Positions 18,510-28,492 are shown, numbered from the stretch's first letter. The stretch is DNA of 64,000 nucleotides from Clostridiaceae bacterium (GCA_029256485.1 JAQSXU010000012.1:1-64000), one strand, 5' to 3'. Numbers and translations: made by a program. The notes: a model not told the origin generated them from the letters alone.

Positions 18510-19739
18510 ATGTTTAACGCAAAACAGACTACTTTAAACAATGGTATAAAATTAATAACAATAAAAAAAGAGACAGAATTAGTTGCAGTACATGCTGGAA
18601 TTAAAATTGGTGCAATATATGAAACACTAAGTGAAAAAGGAATTTCTCACTTTATGGAGCATATGCTTTTTAAGGGCACAAAAACACGGTCCAATGAAGT
18701 ATTGAATAATGAGCTTGAGGAAAGAGCAGGAGAATATAATGCATATACTGATTCAAACAGTACCGTATATAGTATTACTTCACTTAAAAGTGAACTTGAA
18801 AAGGCTGTGGACTTAATATCAGACATGCTCCAGAATTCTATATTTCCTGAGAAAGAAATAGAAAGGGAAAGAGGAGTAATTTTAGCTGAAATAAGAAGCG
18901 GACGAGATGACATTGAAGAGTACAGCTATGACAAGGTTCATGAGATAGCATTTAATAACAGCCCATTAAAGTATAATACTATAGGTGATGAGCAGGTAGT
19001 TAAAGCAATTGATAGAAAGCAATTAATGGATTATTATGAAAAATACTATGTGCCAAATAATTGTTTTATTTCAGTTGTATCCCCATATGAACATGAAAAA
19101 GTAATTGGCATTGTAAAAAATTATTTAGGAAACTGGGAAGCCAGAAATTTTACAAGAGAAAAGGTAATAGTTGAAAAAAACATTCCTATAATAAAAACAA
19201 GTTATAAGAAAAATATAGAGCAATGCACTATTGTTTATCTTTATACTTTTTATGATTTAAGCAAAGAAGATGAATTGGCTTTAAAAATTTTAAATCACAA
19301 ATTTGGTGAAAGCTCTAACTCAATATTATTTAGAGAAATAAGGGAAAAAAGAGGCTTAGCCTATGATATTTACACTGATTTAGATCTTACTAATGATGTG
19401 AAGACATTGATTATTTATACTGCAGTTGGCAAAAATGATATAAAGGAAACTATGGAAGCTATTGACTGGTGCATAAAAGGCATAAAAGATGAAACTATTA
19501 AATTTGATGAAAATACTATTGCCCTAATGAAAAAGGTTTTAAATACAGCGGTTGCATTTACCATTGAAGATGCTACTGATTTAGGTAATTATGTACTTCA
19601 TCAAACAATTGACGGTGATGATATATTTCAGTTTATTAAAGACATGGATAACTTGGAAAATATTAAAGATAAAAATATATATGACATGGCTAGAAGGGTG
19701 TTTAATAATCCAACCATCCATATATTGAAGAATCAATAA
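18510..19739 (+). CDS. M16-family zinc peptidase
   Basis: 409 aa. It has the inverted zinc motif HxxEH (HFMEH, about residue 48) with the downstream Glu region (ERERGVILAEI), then the inactive C-terminal M16 repeat (EQCTIVYLYTF, REIREKRGLAYDIY). These are clamshell peptidases acting on short or unfolded peptides. There is no signal peptide, so it is cytosolic. The start follows AAAAGGAGAA. It is followed after 25 bp by recX in the same direction. Confidence 0.88.
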   Translation: MFNAKQTTLNNGIKLITIKKETELVAVHAGIKIGAIYETLSEKGISHFMEHMLFKGTKTRSNEVLNNELEERAGEYNAYTDSNSTVYSITSLKSELEKAVDLISDMLQNSIFPEKEIERERGVILAEIRSGRDDIEEYSYDKVHEIAFNNSPLKYNTIGDEQVVKAIDRKQLMDYYEKYYVPNNCFISVVSPYEHEKVIGIVKNYLGNWEARNFTREKVIVEKNIPIIKTSYKKNIEQCTIVYLYTFYDLSKEDELALKILNHKFGESSNSILFREIREKRGLAYDIYTDLDLTNDVKTLIIYTAVGKNDIKETMEAIDWCIKGIKDETIKFDENTIALMKKVLNTAVAFTIEDATDLGNYVLHQTIDGDDIFQFIKDMDNLENIKDKNIYDMARRVFNNPTIHILKNQ

Positions 19740-19764
19740 AGTTATATATAAAAAAGGTGAGTTA

Positions 19765-20586
19765 ATGAAAATTACAAATATAGAAGTTCAAAAAAATAAT
19801 AAGGACAGGGTTAATATTTACATTGACGATACATATTCCGCTTCATGCAATATAGAGGTGGTATATTTAAACAACCTGAAAAAGGGCACAAACATCGATG
19901 TGGATGCTTTAGCTTCCATAATTGAAGAAGATGAATATATTAGGGCTAAGAATACATCTCTTAAAATCATTGAAAAATCCTATAAAGCTGAGAAAGAAGT
20001 AACCGATAAGCTGAAAGCTAAAGGATATAGTGAGGGTATAATTAAAAAAGTCATGGAATTTTTAAGAGAATATTCTTTCGTTGACGATGAAAAGTATGTA
20101 ACCTTATATGTAAAAGAAAAGTCTAAAAGCACTAGCAAAAAAAAGATAAGATACGTATTGATTAATAAAGGAATTAATGCAGATTTAGTTGATGAAAAAT
20201 TGACATATATAGATAATGCTGTGGAAGAAAATACTGCTGTTAAACTTGGAGAAAAAAAGTATAAATCCATTTGCAGCAGTTGTGCTGATGGTAGAAAAGC
20301 TTATAACAAATTAGGAGCTTATCTATACGGATGCGGATTTACAGGTGAAGTTGTGAAAGAAGCAATAAAGAAAATATTTAATTTTGATGACTTTAAAAGT
20401 GAACCTGTAATTGATGAATATAATAAACTTGATGAAATTAAGAAATTGGCAGAGAAAAGATACAATGTAATTTCAAAATCAGAAAATAACGTGCAAAAGT
20501 TATATAGAAAATTAGCAGAATATCTATTGAGACGGGGGTACTCTTTTGATGATATAAAGACTGTTTTAAAAGATATGGAAATATAA
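19765..20586 (+). CDS. recX: Regulatory protein RecX
   Basis: A 273-aa RecX with its characteristic three-helix repeats (KLKAKGYSEGIIKKVMEFL; LINKGINADLVDEKL; LAEYLLRRGYSFDDIKTVL). It binds RecA filaments and limits recombinase activity. The length matches Firmicute RecX. AAAAGGTG precedes the start. The downstream transglutaminase gene begins within 15 bp of the stop. recA is not in the window. Confidence 0.92.
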   Translation: MKITNIEVQKNNKDRVNIYIDDTYSASCNIEVVYLNNLKKGTNIDVDALASIIEEDEYIRAKNTSLKIIEKSYKAEKEVTDKLKAKGYSEGIIKKVMEFLREYSFVDDEKYVTLYVKEKSKSTSKKKIRYVLINKGINADLVDEKLTYIDNAVEENTAVKLGEKKYKSICSSCADGRKAYNKLGAYLYGCGFTGEVVKEAIKKIFNFDDFKSEPVIDEYNKLDEIKKLAEKRYNVISKSENNVQKLYRKLAEYLLRRGYSFDDIKTVLKDMEI

Positions 20587-20599
20587 GGTGGTGAGGGAA

Positions 20600-21769
20600 A
20601 TGAAATTTAATCCAGTGACTGTAGCTTTATTAGTAGTGTTTTTTTATCCCATATTAAAAGGTTTTTTGTTTGCATTTTCATCACATAATTTAAAGCTTGA
20701 TTTACAGGATGTTAATAAAAATGTTTCTTTTGTAATATCTCTTTTTGGAGGCACATTCTATGGAAAGAATATTTTTATACAACATGAAAAAGGTATATAC
20801 AGACAAATTTATAATGTTATACCTAATAGCATAACTTCATATATAAACAGTAATAAGTATATAGTATATTTTATTATAATTCCATTGCTTATTTATGTAA
20901 TATATAATCTTATTTTCTTTCTCCTTCAGGTTATAAATAATGTAACTTTGTATCCTCTGCTTGATGGAATTGAAGATTCTCTTAGAGATAAAAACACAAT
21001 GTTTAAAAGAATTATGGGAGGTTTATTTCAATTTCCCAAGTCCGTTAGTTATGTGTTAATTATATCTTTCTTATTAAACTTTATTTCTATTTTTAAGATT
21101 AACAATAAACTTAATCAGTATGCTGAAGCGTCTGTACCATACAAAACAATATGTAAACAAATAATTATACCAGTAACTAATTCTAAAATTGCGAAGCAGC
21201 TGCCTAATATATTAGACAATTCATTTAAGATAGTAGTTAAGGAGAGCAACGCAGGTGATAGGGAGACGGGTACTCCTTCAAGCAATACTATTGTTTACTA
21301 CAATGGAGTTACATTAGAAGAAGGCGTTCGCTCAAATTCTGCTATAGATGCATTGGCAGGAAGACTGGGAAATAACAGCACTACAACCAGAGGAAAAGCT
21401 AAATTAATATACAATTGGATAGGAAGCAATATAGGCTATGATTATAATAAGGCAGATAGGGTTTTGCAAAATGATTTTAATGTACAATCAGGTGCAATAC
21501 CCACCTTTAACAGCGGTAAGGGCATATGTTTTGATTACTCCTGTCTTTATGTGGCTATGAGCAGAGCAGATAATATTAAAGTTAGGTTAATTACCGGAGA
21601 GGGATTCAATGGCGTAAGCTGGGTAAGCCATGCATGGAATCAGGTTTATATTCCTGAAGAATCGAGATGGATTAATGTTGATACAACCTTCTATAGAGGT
21701 GGAAACTACTTTGATAGCAAAAGATTTGATTTAGATCATAGGGATGCTAAAATAGCTGGGCAATGGTAA
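20600..21769 (+). CDS. Membrane-anchored transglutaminase-like protein
   Basis: 389 aa with about three transmembrane helices in the first 170 residues, then an extracellular transglutaminase-like domain. The catalytic triad is visible: Cys in GICFDYSCLY, His in SHAWNQVYI and Asp in NVDTTF. Such proteins are often cysteine peptidases or transpeptidases at the cell surface. ATG 20600 is chosen because AAGGTGG lies eight bases upstream; a GTG at 20588 overlaps that site. Confidence 0.85.
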   Translation: MKFNPVTVALLVVFFYPILKGFLFAFSSHNLKLDLQDVNKNVSFVISLFGGTFYGKNIFIQHEKGIYRQIYNVIPNSITSYINSNKYIVYFIIIPLLIYVIYNLIFFLLQVINNVTLYPLLDGIEDSLRDKNTMFKRIMGGLFQFPKSVSYVLIISFLLNFISIFKINNKLNQYAEASVPYKTICKQIIIPVTNSKIAKQLPNILDNSFKIVVKESNAGDRETGTPSSNTIVYYNGVTLEEGVRSNSAIDALAGRLGNNSTTTRGKAKLIYNWIGSNIGYDYNKADRVLQNDFNVQSGAIPTFNSGKGICFDYSCLYVAMSRADNIKVRLITGEGFNGVSWVSHAWNQVYIPEESRWINVDTTFYRGGNYFDSKRFDLDHRDAKIAGQW

Positions 21770-21838
21770 TAGTAAATATTTAGTAACCTTTTTAACCTAT
21801 AGGTGCACTATAATATAAATATACAACGGGTATAGGGG

Positions 21839-22762
21839 ATGAGGCAGTTGAAAAGGGTAAAGAGAAGCAGGAGAAGGTATAGAGAAAAACTAATTATTTC
21901 GGGAATTATGGTATTAATCTTTATTGCTGGTTTCTTTATAGGAGGGGTAATAGTAAAATATAAAAATAATCTGGCTTCAACAACTGCTGCAAATACAAAA
22001 TATACAGGATCCACTGAAGAAAAAGATGATAATGTTAATACAAGCTCACTAGATAAAAAAAATCAGCGAAAGATTAATGACGCAGTAAAAACATCTTCTG
22101 ACTATGAAGTTAAAAGAGAAACTGAGGTACATGAGTCTGACAGTATGGCTAACTTCAATCCATATAATCCAGATGGACATAAAGTGGCATATTTAACTTT
22201 TGATGATGGACCTTCCAGAGACGTTACACCGAAGGTACTGCAAATATTAAATAAATATAATATAAAAGCTACTTTTTTTATTGTAGGAGTTATGGCTGAA
22301 GAGAACAAGGATCTTTTAATTAGCGAAAAGAATAATGGACATTCTATAGGAAACCATACTTACAGTCATAATTATAAATATATCTATGCTTCGCCGCAGA
22401 ACTTGATAGCTGATTTAAATAAAAATGATGCTGTGCTAAAAAGCATTTTGGGAAGTGATTTTAATACAAAACTCATTAGATTCCCTGGGGGATCATTTGG
22501 TAATAGACTGGAACTATTTAGAAATGAGGTAGTGACCAAAGGATATTATTATGTTGACTGGAATGCATTAAATGGAGATGCAGAAGCTGTAGGTGTTTCA
22601 AAGGACAAGTTAATTACAAATATAAGACAAACCTCCACAGGAAAGCAGCATATAGTTGTATTGATGCATGATGCTCCTGGAAAACAAACAACTATAGATG
22701 CATTACCTCAGATAATTGAGTATTTAAAGGCTCAAGGATATACTTTTAGAACACTGAGATAA
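21839..22762 (+). CDS. Polysaccharide (peptidoglycan) deacetylase
   Basis: A 307-aa NodB-homology carbohydrate esterase 4. After a basic N-terminus and one transmembrane helix (GIMVLIFIAGFFIGGVIV) and a polar linker come motifs 1 (TFDDGPS), 2 (HSIGNHTYSH), 3 (RFPGGSFG), 4 (DWNALNGDAE) and 5 (VLMHD). It removes N-acetyl groups from wall glycan outside the cell. TTG 21848 is an alternative start with a better-spaced AGGGG. A TATAAT lies at 21809. Confidence 0.9.
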   Translation: MRQLKRVKRSRRRYREKLIISGIMVLIFIAGFFIGGVIVKYKNNLASTTAANTKYTGSTEEKDDNVNTSSLDKKNQRKINDAVKTSSDYEVKRETEVHESDSMANFNPYNPDGHKVAYLTFDDGPSRDVTPKVLQILNKYNIKATFFIVGVMAEENKDLLISEKNNGHSIGNHTYSHNYKYIYASPQNLIADLNKNDAVLKSILGSDFNTKLIRFPGGSFGNRLELFRNEVVTKGYYYVDWNALNGDAEAVGVSKDKLITNIRQTSTGKQHIVVLMHDAPGKQTTIDALPQIIEYLKAQGYTFRTLR

Positions 22763-22775
22763 AAATTATTAACAA

Positions 22776-22904
22776 GGCCTGTATCATGAAGTAACGGACA
22801 ACTTTATGCATGATATAGGCCATTGTTGTTATATTGTAAAATAGAGTTCTGAGGCAGACTCTTTAGGCAGGTAACACAGCTAATTGTTATCTGTCATTTT
22901 TTTA
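22776..22904 (+). terminator. Structured 3' region with three hairpins and terminator
   Basis: Hairpin 1: ggcctgtatcatg (22776-22788) with catgatataggcc (22809-22821). Hairpin 2: agagt (22843-22847) with actct (22858-22862). Hairpin 3: caggtaaca (22868-22876) with tgttatctg (22885-22893), then T7. The last is a Rho-independent terminator for the deacetylase gene. Confidence 0.7.
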
Positions 22905-22980
22905 TATAAGATTACAACTATTTAACAATATATGTAAATGATGTATAATTGTGATATTAAGTCCGCTGTAGAGGTGTAAT

Positions 22981-23895
22981 ATGAAACTTGATAAAGAAAA
23001 ATTTAAGATAATTGGCATTGACGAAAGCGAAATAGATGATCTCATTGATATTCCTAATATTACCTATGCTGATAGTGTGATTATAAAATTAAAAAGCAAT
23101 AAAGTTGCTATTTATGTTTTTATAATATTTGTAATGGTATTGGCAGCAGTTTATATAGGACCTAAGGTGAGCAGATATGGTTATAATATGACTAATGTTA
23201 TGCTGAGAAATACTGAACCTTCAAAACTTCATATATTTGGCACAGATATATATGGCAGGGACATTTTTACAAGAGTGTGTGTTTCAGTAAAAGCATCTCT
23301 TTCTATTGGAATAATTGTTGCCACTTTTAATGTGATTATTGGTACAACCTATGGTGTTATTTGCGTTTATTATGGAGGAATGGTAGATGATATTATAATG
23401 CGCATTGTGGAAATTGTGGCTACTATACCTAGTTTATTGCTTATAATTTTATTATCCCTATTTCTTCAGCGTGGAATGATAACCATAATATCATCCATGT
23501 GCATCATAGGCTGGTGCAATGTGACACGTATAATTAGGGCACAACTATTATCAGTAAAAGAGCAGGAATACATTTTAGCGTCGGAAGCTTTAGGAGCAGA
23601 AGCATCTAGAGTAATAATGAAGCATATGTTAGTTAATGTGATTCCTACAATTATTGTTACATTTTCTTTAGAGGTGCCAAATGTGATTTTAAATGAATCC
23701 ATATTGAGTTATATAGGTATAGGAATTCAACCTCCTAATTTAAGTATTGGTATAATTGCTAAAGAATATATTGGCATGGCTATGTTTTATCCATATCAAA
23801 TGATTTTACCTTCATTAGTTATTATAACTTTACTCATAAGCTTGAATGTGCTGGGAGACTGTTTAAGAGATGCGTTAGATCCATGGGTTTTATAG
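22981..23895 (+). CDS. Orphan Opp/Dpp-type ABC transporter permease
   Basis: 304 aa, DppC-like. It has a cytosolic N-terminus, a first helix at residues about 46-62, the FGTDIYGRDIFTRV motif, five more helices, and an EAA loop (ASEALGAEASRVIMKHMLVNV). This subunit normally pairs with a DppB-like permease, two ATPases and a peptide-binding protein; none is nearby. Instead the next gene, 16 bp on, encodes a membrane protein with a large outside domain. Confidence 0.85.
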   Translation: MKLDKEKFKIIGIDESEIDDLIDIPNITYADSVIIKLKSNKVAIYVFIIFVMVLAAVYIGPKVSRYGYNMTNVMLRNTEPSKLHIFGTDIYGRDIFTRVCVSVKASLSIGIIVATFNVIIGTTYGVICVYYGGMVDDIIMRIVEIVATIPSLLLIILLSLFLQRGMITIISSMCIIGWCNVTRIIRAQLLSVKEQEYILASEALGAEASRVIMKHMLVNVIPTIIVTFSLEVPNVILNESILSYIGIGIQPPNLSIGIIAKEYIGMAMFYPYQMILPSLVIITLLISLNVLGDCLRDALDPWVL

Positions 23896-23911
23896 ATGTG
23901 GGGGGATATAA

Positions 23912-25459
23912 GTGAAAAAGAATGCTTTTAAGGTAATGTGCATTTTAATTATTGTTTTATTATTTTCTATTCATACTTATATAAACATAAATAATAGAAT
24001 AAAACCGCCTTCTGAAAAATGGTCTAAAGAAGTTCTTATAACAGAAAGCAATATAACAACTCCTCCAAAAATAATCAAATATAAAAATAAATATTTAATT
24101 GCATATAATGATGGCAGTAATGTAAAGATAAGGCAGACAAATGATTTAGGAGTTACAGAAAAGGTTACGGAAATAAAGTCTCAATTTAAAAATATAAACA
24201 ATTTGAACTTAATAACTGATGGGGATAATGTTTATGTCAGCTGGCTTAATTATACAAGCAGCAGTGTAAAGACATTTTTTGTTAAGTTAAATAAACAATT
24301 AGATATTATTGATAAATCAGAAGATGACAGCATTAAGGAAATAATTCAGATAGGAAGTTCGTACTTTGTATGGATTGACAACAATGGAATCAGCATATAT
24401 GATGCTAAATTGAACAAAAAGCTCAAACTTAATGTGAGGGAACCATCCATGCTGGCAGGAACCATGACCCAAGGCAAAGCAATTCTTACCTATGTGGATT
24501 TAAACAGTAAAGTATTTTGTTTAAGTATAGACTCTAATGGAATAACTAAACCAGTTAAAGCAGCAGCCATAGAGGAGATGTCAAAGATCGCATTTTACAG
24601 TACCGCATTGGTTACAGACGAAAAGTATGGATATTTAATTATTGGATATAGTTATGAAAATACTCCGGGAAATAATAGAATGGTTAAGTTTAATTTAGAT
24701 GGCAGCGGCTATTCTATGAAGGAGCTTAGAGAATTTACTGCATTAAATACTGTTCCAGGGCAAATGCCTAATAAGCCTGTTTTTTTATCAAATGTACAAA
24801 CACTTTTCAGGAATAAATATACACATGAAGATATTGTGGAATATGAAATAAAAGATTCCAAGCTTGTAGAGAACAATTTAGTCTCAAGAACAAATGAGGC
24901 AACTATTTATCCAGCATCCTGCGGGGATACAGTATTATTCTGTGACAGCTTTAAATCCAATAGCTACAAGTTATATATGACTTCTTCCAGAGAAAGTTTT
25001 AAGAAGGAATACAATGGAATAGAAAAAAATGAAATTATACAGGCATTGAATGATACTTTTCAAAGCTTTGTATACAGCATTTTTGATATTATCATATATG
25101 GATCACTTTGGATACTTCCCACAATTTGTATTGTAAGTATAATTAGCTTATTTGAATTTAGGTTAAATCTTAATATGAGAAAGATTATTTATATTATTAG
25201 TTATTTAATTGCTGTTTTAATTAAGATTTTTGTTATTTATTCAATTTCATATAAAAGGTATTCCTACTTTATTCCAAAGTGGTTTACACCATTAAAAGGC
25301 ATTATTGCTGCTTTCATAATCAGTACCCTATGTATTTCTTATGGATACAGGAAATATACTGAAGATACCAGCTCTAATGTGCTTGTATTTAGTTTATCAA
25401 AGATTTTAATTTTAGATACAATTTTAACTCAAATGGTATTTATACCTTTTATTATTTAA
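23912..25459 (+). CDS. Membrane protein with propeller-like extracellular domain
   Basis: 515 aa from GTG 23912, behind GGGGG. It has an N-terminal helix (VMCILIIVLLFSIHTYI), then about 340 extracytoplasmic residues rich in beta strands with repeats such as KNKYLIAYNDGSNVKIRQ and YGYLIIGYSYE, reminiscent of BNR/sialidase-like blades. Four C-terminal transmembrane helices follow. The family is not recognised. Its operon with the orphan permease suggests they form one complex, an inference only. Confidence 0.6.
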   Translation: MKKNAFKVMCILIIVLLFSIHTYININNRIKPPSEKWSKEVLITESNITTPPKIIKYKNKYLIAYNDGSNVKIRQTNDLGVTEKVTEIKSQFKNINNLNLITDGDNVYVSWLNYTSSSVKTFFVKLNKQLDIIDKSEDDSIKEIIQIGSSYFVWIDNNGISIYDAKLNKKLKLNVREPSMLAGTMTQGKAILTYVDLNSKVFCLSIDSNGITKPVKAAAIEEMSKIAFYSTALVTDEKYGYLIIGYSYENTPGNNRMVKFNLDGSGYSMKELREFTALNTVPGQMPNKPVFLSNVQTLFRNKYTHEDIVEYEIKDSKLVENNLVSRTNEATIYPASCGDTVLFCDSFKSNSYKLYMTSSRESFKKEYNGIEKNEIIQALNDTFQSFVYSIFDIIIYGSLWILPTICIVSIISLFEFRLNLNMRKIIYIISYLIAVLIKIFVIYSISYKRYSYFIPKWFTPLKGIIAAFIISTLCISYGYRKYTEDTSSNVLVFSLSKILILDTILTQMVFIPFII

Positions 25460-25529
25460 ATTCATTTGTCAAATGGAGAAATTATATAATTATGCTAAAG
25501 ATAAATAAGGTAGTTATTTCAATGCCCCA

Positions 25530-25582
25530 TATAAACAAAACAATCACCAGCTTAGCTGATGATTGTTTTGTTTATATCTTTA
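25530..25582. terminator. Very long bidirectional terminator hairpin
   Basis: A 22-bp stem (25530-25551 with 25555-25576, one C-A mismatch) and a three-base loop lies between converging genes, with T-rich flanks. Confidence 0.85.
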
Positions 25583-25596
25583 ATTAAGTTCAAATA

Positions 25597-25947
25597 CTAT
25601 TTTTGTATTTTTTTTATTATGAGGTTAATTGCCTTTTCACAATCACTATCATGGTTATCCAAAGACCAGGCCATATTAAAATAAATCAATGCCTTCTTAA
25701 AGTTTTCCAACATGGTATAACTATAGCCTAAGTTAAACAAATATTTGCTTTCCATTTTTTTTGATATGGCTAATTTTAATAGAGGAATAGCTTTTTCATA
25801 TTCTTTTAGCTTTATATAACACACAGATGCATTATAAAGTGAAGATGGTTCATTATCGTTATTAACTACAGCTAAATTATACATATCAATTGCTCTTCTG
25901 TAATCTTTAATATTGTAAAGGTCATTGGCTTTCTCAAAATAGCTCAT
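25597..25947 (-). CDS. Tetratricopeptide-repeat protein
   Basis: 116 aa of about three TPR units (YFEKANDLYNIKDYRRAIDM; SLYNASVCYIKLKEYEKAIP; YLFNLGYSYTMLENFKKALI). TPR arrays mediate protein-protein contacts; the partner is unknown. The start has AAGGAGG. It is monocistronic and just outside the split ABC permease. Confidence 0.85.
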   Translation of the reverse strand: MSYFEKANDLYNIKDYRRAIDMYNLAVVNNDNEPSSLYNASVCYIKLKEYEKAIPLLKLAISKKMESKYLFNLGYSYTMLENFKKALIYFNMAWSLDNHDSDCEKAINLIIKKIQK

Positions 25948-26046
25948 GTGTAACCTCCTTAGTAATATAAAAATACATATTTTATTTTATTCCAGTTATT
26001 TTTAAAATATTACACATAAAGTACTATCCAATTTACACTTTTATAT

Positions 26047-26448
26047 TCAGTTTTTGTAACTATATTTAATTATTTTTTCTAAAAATGCCACAACTTCATA
26101 CATTAAATAAGCAAGTAAAGATAATATTATTATGCTGAACATAACCATATCCAGCTGAGAAATTTGTCCTCCAAAAATTATTAGAAAACCTAAACCATCC
26201 TTGGCGACTAGAAATTCTCCCATGATAACACCTACCCAGGATAATCCTACATTAATTTTAAGTGCAGAAACTAAAGTAGGTATGGATGCGGGTAAAATTA
26301 GATTTGTTAGAATCTGTATTTTTTTAGCTCCAAAAGTCTTTAATAATTTAATTTTATCTTCATCTACTTCGTTAAAACCATTTAAAACTGATATTATTGT
26401 TACAACAACAGAGATCAGAAGAGCTATAACAATTATTGCAGTTATGCC
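26047..26448 (-). pseudogene. ABC permease, 3' half (interrupted gene)
   Basis: Reading on the minus strand from 26448 gives 133 residues without a start codon: GITAIIVIALLISVVV, then the EAA loop (KLLKTFGAKKIQILTNLILP) and helices to a stop at 26049-26047. This is the C-terminal half of an SsuC/TauC/NMT1-type permease. Its N-terminal half lies 7.9 kb away at 34364-34765 on the same strand. Joined at the Asn codon shared by both ends, they give 267 aa, the normal family length, in frame. The gene is intact in sequence but separated by the inserted element. Confidence 0.88.
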
Positions 26449-26457
26449 ATTAGCAAC
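26448..26457. other. Left attachment-site core
   Basis: cattagcaac marks the point where permease homology ends on the left. It matches the right border (cattaccaac) at 9 of 10 bases. The crossover is within the shared CATTA. Confidence 0.65.
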
Positions 26458-26500
26458 ATATATTAAAATGCTATAAGTATTGTTAATTATTTTAACTAAT

Positions 26501-28090
26501 TTAGCAGCTGCGCAATTTAATTTTTATTTCTTTGGTATTTCCATTCCAGTAGACTTTTTCTATTATTTCATTTATTAAATATCTTTTATCAGCTTGGGTT
26601 TTACAATTATCAAATATATCAGAAAAATTTAGTGTATTTGAGCAAATTTTATTCACATAACTGCTAATGTCAGCACTATTTTTATTTTGGCTTTTCAGCT
26701 CCTGAATAAAGGATTTTAATTTAGAATTTTCCTTATTTAATTCTTCAATTCTAGCCGATAAAACTTTGTGGGCCTCAGTTGATAGTGAAGGTGATTCAAC
26801 AATCAAGCTCCTAATTAAAGCTTCATTATTTAATAGAAGCTTTTCAGAATTAAGCAGCTCCTTTTCTGCCAGATTTTCTTTTTCAAAGGTATATTTATTT
26901 GAAAGCATGGACATTATTGTATTCATGTCAAAGGTCATTTTTTTTAATCCATCAATTACTGAAGATTCAATAAGGATTAAACTTACGCTTTTATTGCTGC
27001 ATTGATATTTATTTAAAATATGGGCTGAGCAGGTAAAATAATAGGGTCTGGTTCCATTCTTCCTTTTTACTCCATATCTAATACACATGGGGGAGCCGCA
27101 CATATCACAAAAGAGTAACTTTGATAATATTGAAACACTGCTATTACCCAAATTTGGAGGCAGAAATCTATTTTTTTTATGTTGATGCTGCACATCCACC
27201 CAGACCTTCCCGGGAATTATACCTTCATGGACAGCTGATGCTATTATCCATTCACTTTCGGGATTTTTATACCTCCCCTGCCTTTTTCTGTTATATGACA
27301 TTATTCCATGTATGTTATCCATTTCACCAAAAACCAAGGTGCCAGATTTATTAAAATAATCATATACTTCTTTACTTGCTGTGGCATAAACTGGATTATG
27401 CAAAATCTCACTGATATAAACTGAATCAGCATAGTAATTTTTTTTCAAATGTATATTATTATTGTTTAAATACTTTACAACCTTAAATATTGAGCCAAGC
27501 TTTATATACTTATCATAAATCAGTTTTACCAATTTAATTTCATCAGGAATTGGAGTTAACTTATACATATTCTTTTTATTCAAATTATTATCATAATACC
27601 ATGCTTTTTCGGAGAAAAATCCTAGGGGGACATTCCCGCCCAGCCACCTTCCTGTTTTAGACAGTTCCATCATATTATCTCGTATTCTTTCAGCAATGGT
27701 TTCTCTTTCCAATTGGGCAAATACACTGGAAATATACATCATAGCACGACCGATTGGAGTACTTGTATCAAATTGATCCCTAACAGAAATGAAAGATATA
27801 TTATATTGTTCAAGTTCTTTAATAAGAGAAGTAAAATCCGCAACATTCCTGCTTATTCTATCTAATTTATAACAAATTAATAAGTTGAATTTATTATTTT
27901 CAGCATCTTTTAAAAGTCTCAAAAAGTCAGGTCTGTCTATACTTTTACCTGAATAACCCTCATCCTCATATATTATAAAATCAGTGACTCCCAATTTAAC
28001 AGCATATTCTTTACACATTTGAATTTGATTTTCTACAGATTCACCTTTTTCTGTAAACTTTGACTTTCTGCTGTATATTGCTGCTATCAT
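26501..28090 (-). CDS. Large serine recombinase (site-specific integrase)
   Basis: 529 aa. The N-terminal resolvase domain has the catalytic Ser10 (YSRKS), the KLDRISRN motif and the ERETIAERI helix. A recombinase domain follows, then a zinc ribbon (CDMCGSP ... CSAHILNKYQC) and a long coiled coil (residues about 390-470). It is the size and layout of phage, ICE and skin-element integrases. ATG 28090 is chosen for the GGAGG five bases upstream. Placed next to the left border of an element that splits a permease gene, it is the likely enzyme of insertion and excision. Confidence 0.93.
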   Translation of the reverse strand: MIAAIYSRKSKFTEKGESVENQIQMCKEYAVKLGVTDFIIYEDEGYSGKSIDRPDFLRLLKDAENNKFNLLICYKLDRISRNVADFTSLIKELEQYNISFISVRDQFDTSTPIGRAMMYISSVFAQLERETIAERIRDNMMELSKTGRWLGGNVPLGFFSEKAWYYDNNLNKKNMYKLTPIPDEIKLVKLIYDKYIKLGSIFKVVKYLNNNNIHLKKNYYADSVYISEILHNPVYATASKEVYDYFNKSGTLVFGEMDNIHGIMSYNRKRQGRYKNPESEWIIASAVHEGIIPGKVWVDVQHQHKKNRFLPPNLGNSSVSILSKLLFCDMCGSPMCIRYGVKRKNGTRPYYFTCSAHILNKYQCSNKSVSLILIESSVIDGLKKMTFDMNTIMSMLSNKYTFEKENLAEKELLNSEKLLLNNEALIRSLIVESPSLSTEAHKVLSARIEELNKENSKLKSFIQELKSQNKNSADISSYVNKICSNTLNFSDIFDNCKTQADKRYLINEIIEKVYWNGNTKEIKIKLRSC

Positions 28091-28256
28091 GTCAGCCTCC
28101 AATAAATTTAATATACTATTATATATTCCTCAGATTATTTATTTATTAGATTTTTGAGAAAATACTGAAAATTATTTTCATAAATATTACAAAATATGTA
28201 ATAGGACAAGGCTAATACCTCATATTTAGTATTAAAGTAATTCATAGGAAATAATA

Positions 28257-28421
28257 ATGAAAAAAATAAAAAAAGAAGATATTAAATGTATAATTATGAA
28301 CCCTGAATATTTACAAAATAATAAAAATTTATCCATAGTTTTATCAAAGTTATTTGGGCAGAATTTAACTCAGCATGAGGTTAATAAAATTATTAACAGC
28401 AATAAAAATAATAATTATTAA
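28257..28421 (+). CDS. 54-aa basic protein next to the recombinase
   Basis: The ORF runs from ATG 28257 with a weak AGGA seven bases upstream. It is Lys/Asn-rich (MKKIKKEDIKCIIMNPEYL ... LFGQNLTQHEVNKII) and predicted helical. It is divergent from the recombinase and lies between it and the rnf promoter. No family is recognised. Its position and charge would suit a recombination directionality factor, but that is a guess; it may also be a chance ORF. Confidence 0.35.
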   Translation: MKKIKKEDIKCIIMNPEYLQNNKNLSIVLSKLFGQNLTQHEVNKIINSNKNNNY

Positions 28422-28492
28422 TATTATAAAATATGTTAAATAAAATACAAATATGATAAAAAATATACAATCATGTTAATAAATATACAAAA

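Noticed and set aside
22836..22904. Possible tRNA-like or structured RNA gene after the deacetylase
   Set aside because: There are three hairpins but no tRNA arms or CCA; the last hairpin is an ordinary terminator.
26201..26476. Plus-strand 91-codon ORF near the recombinase
   Set aside because: The minus strand here encodes the clear C-terminal half of an ABC permease, including its EAA loop, so the plus-strand ORF is a shadow.
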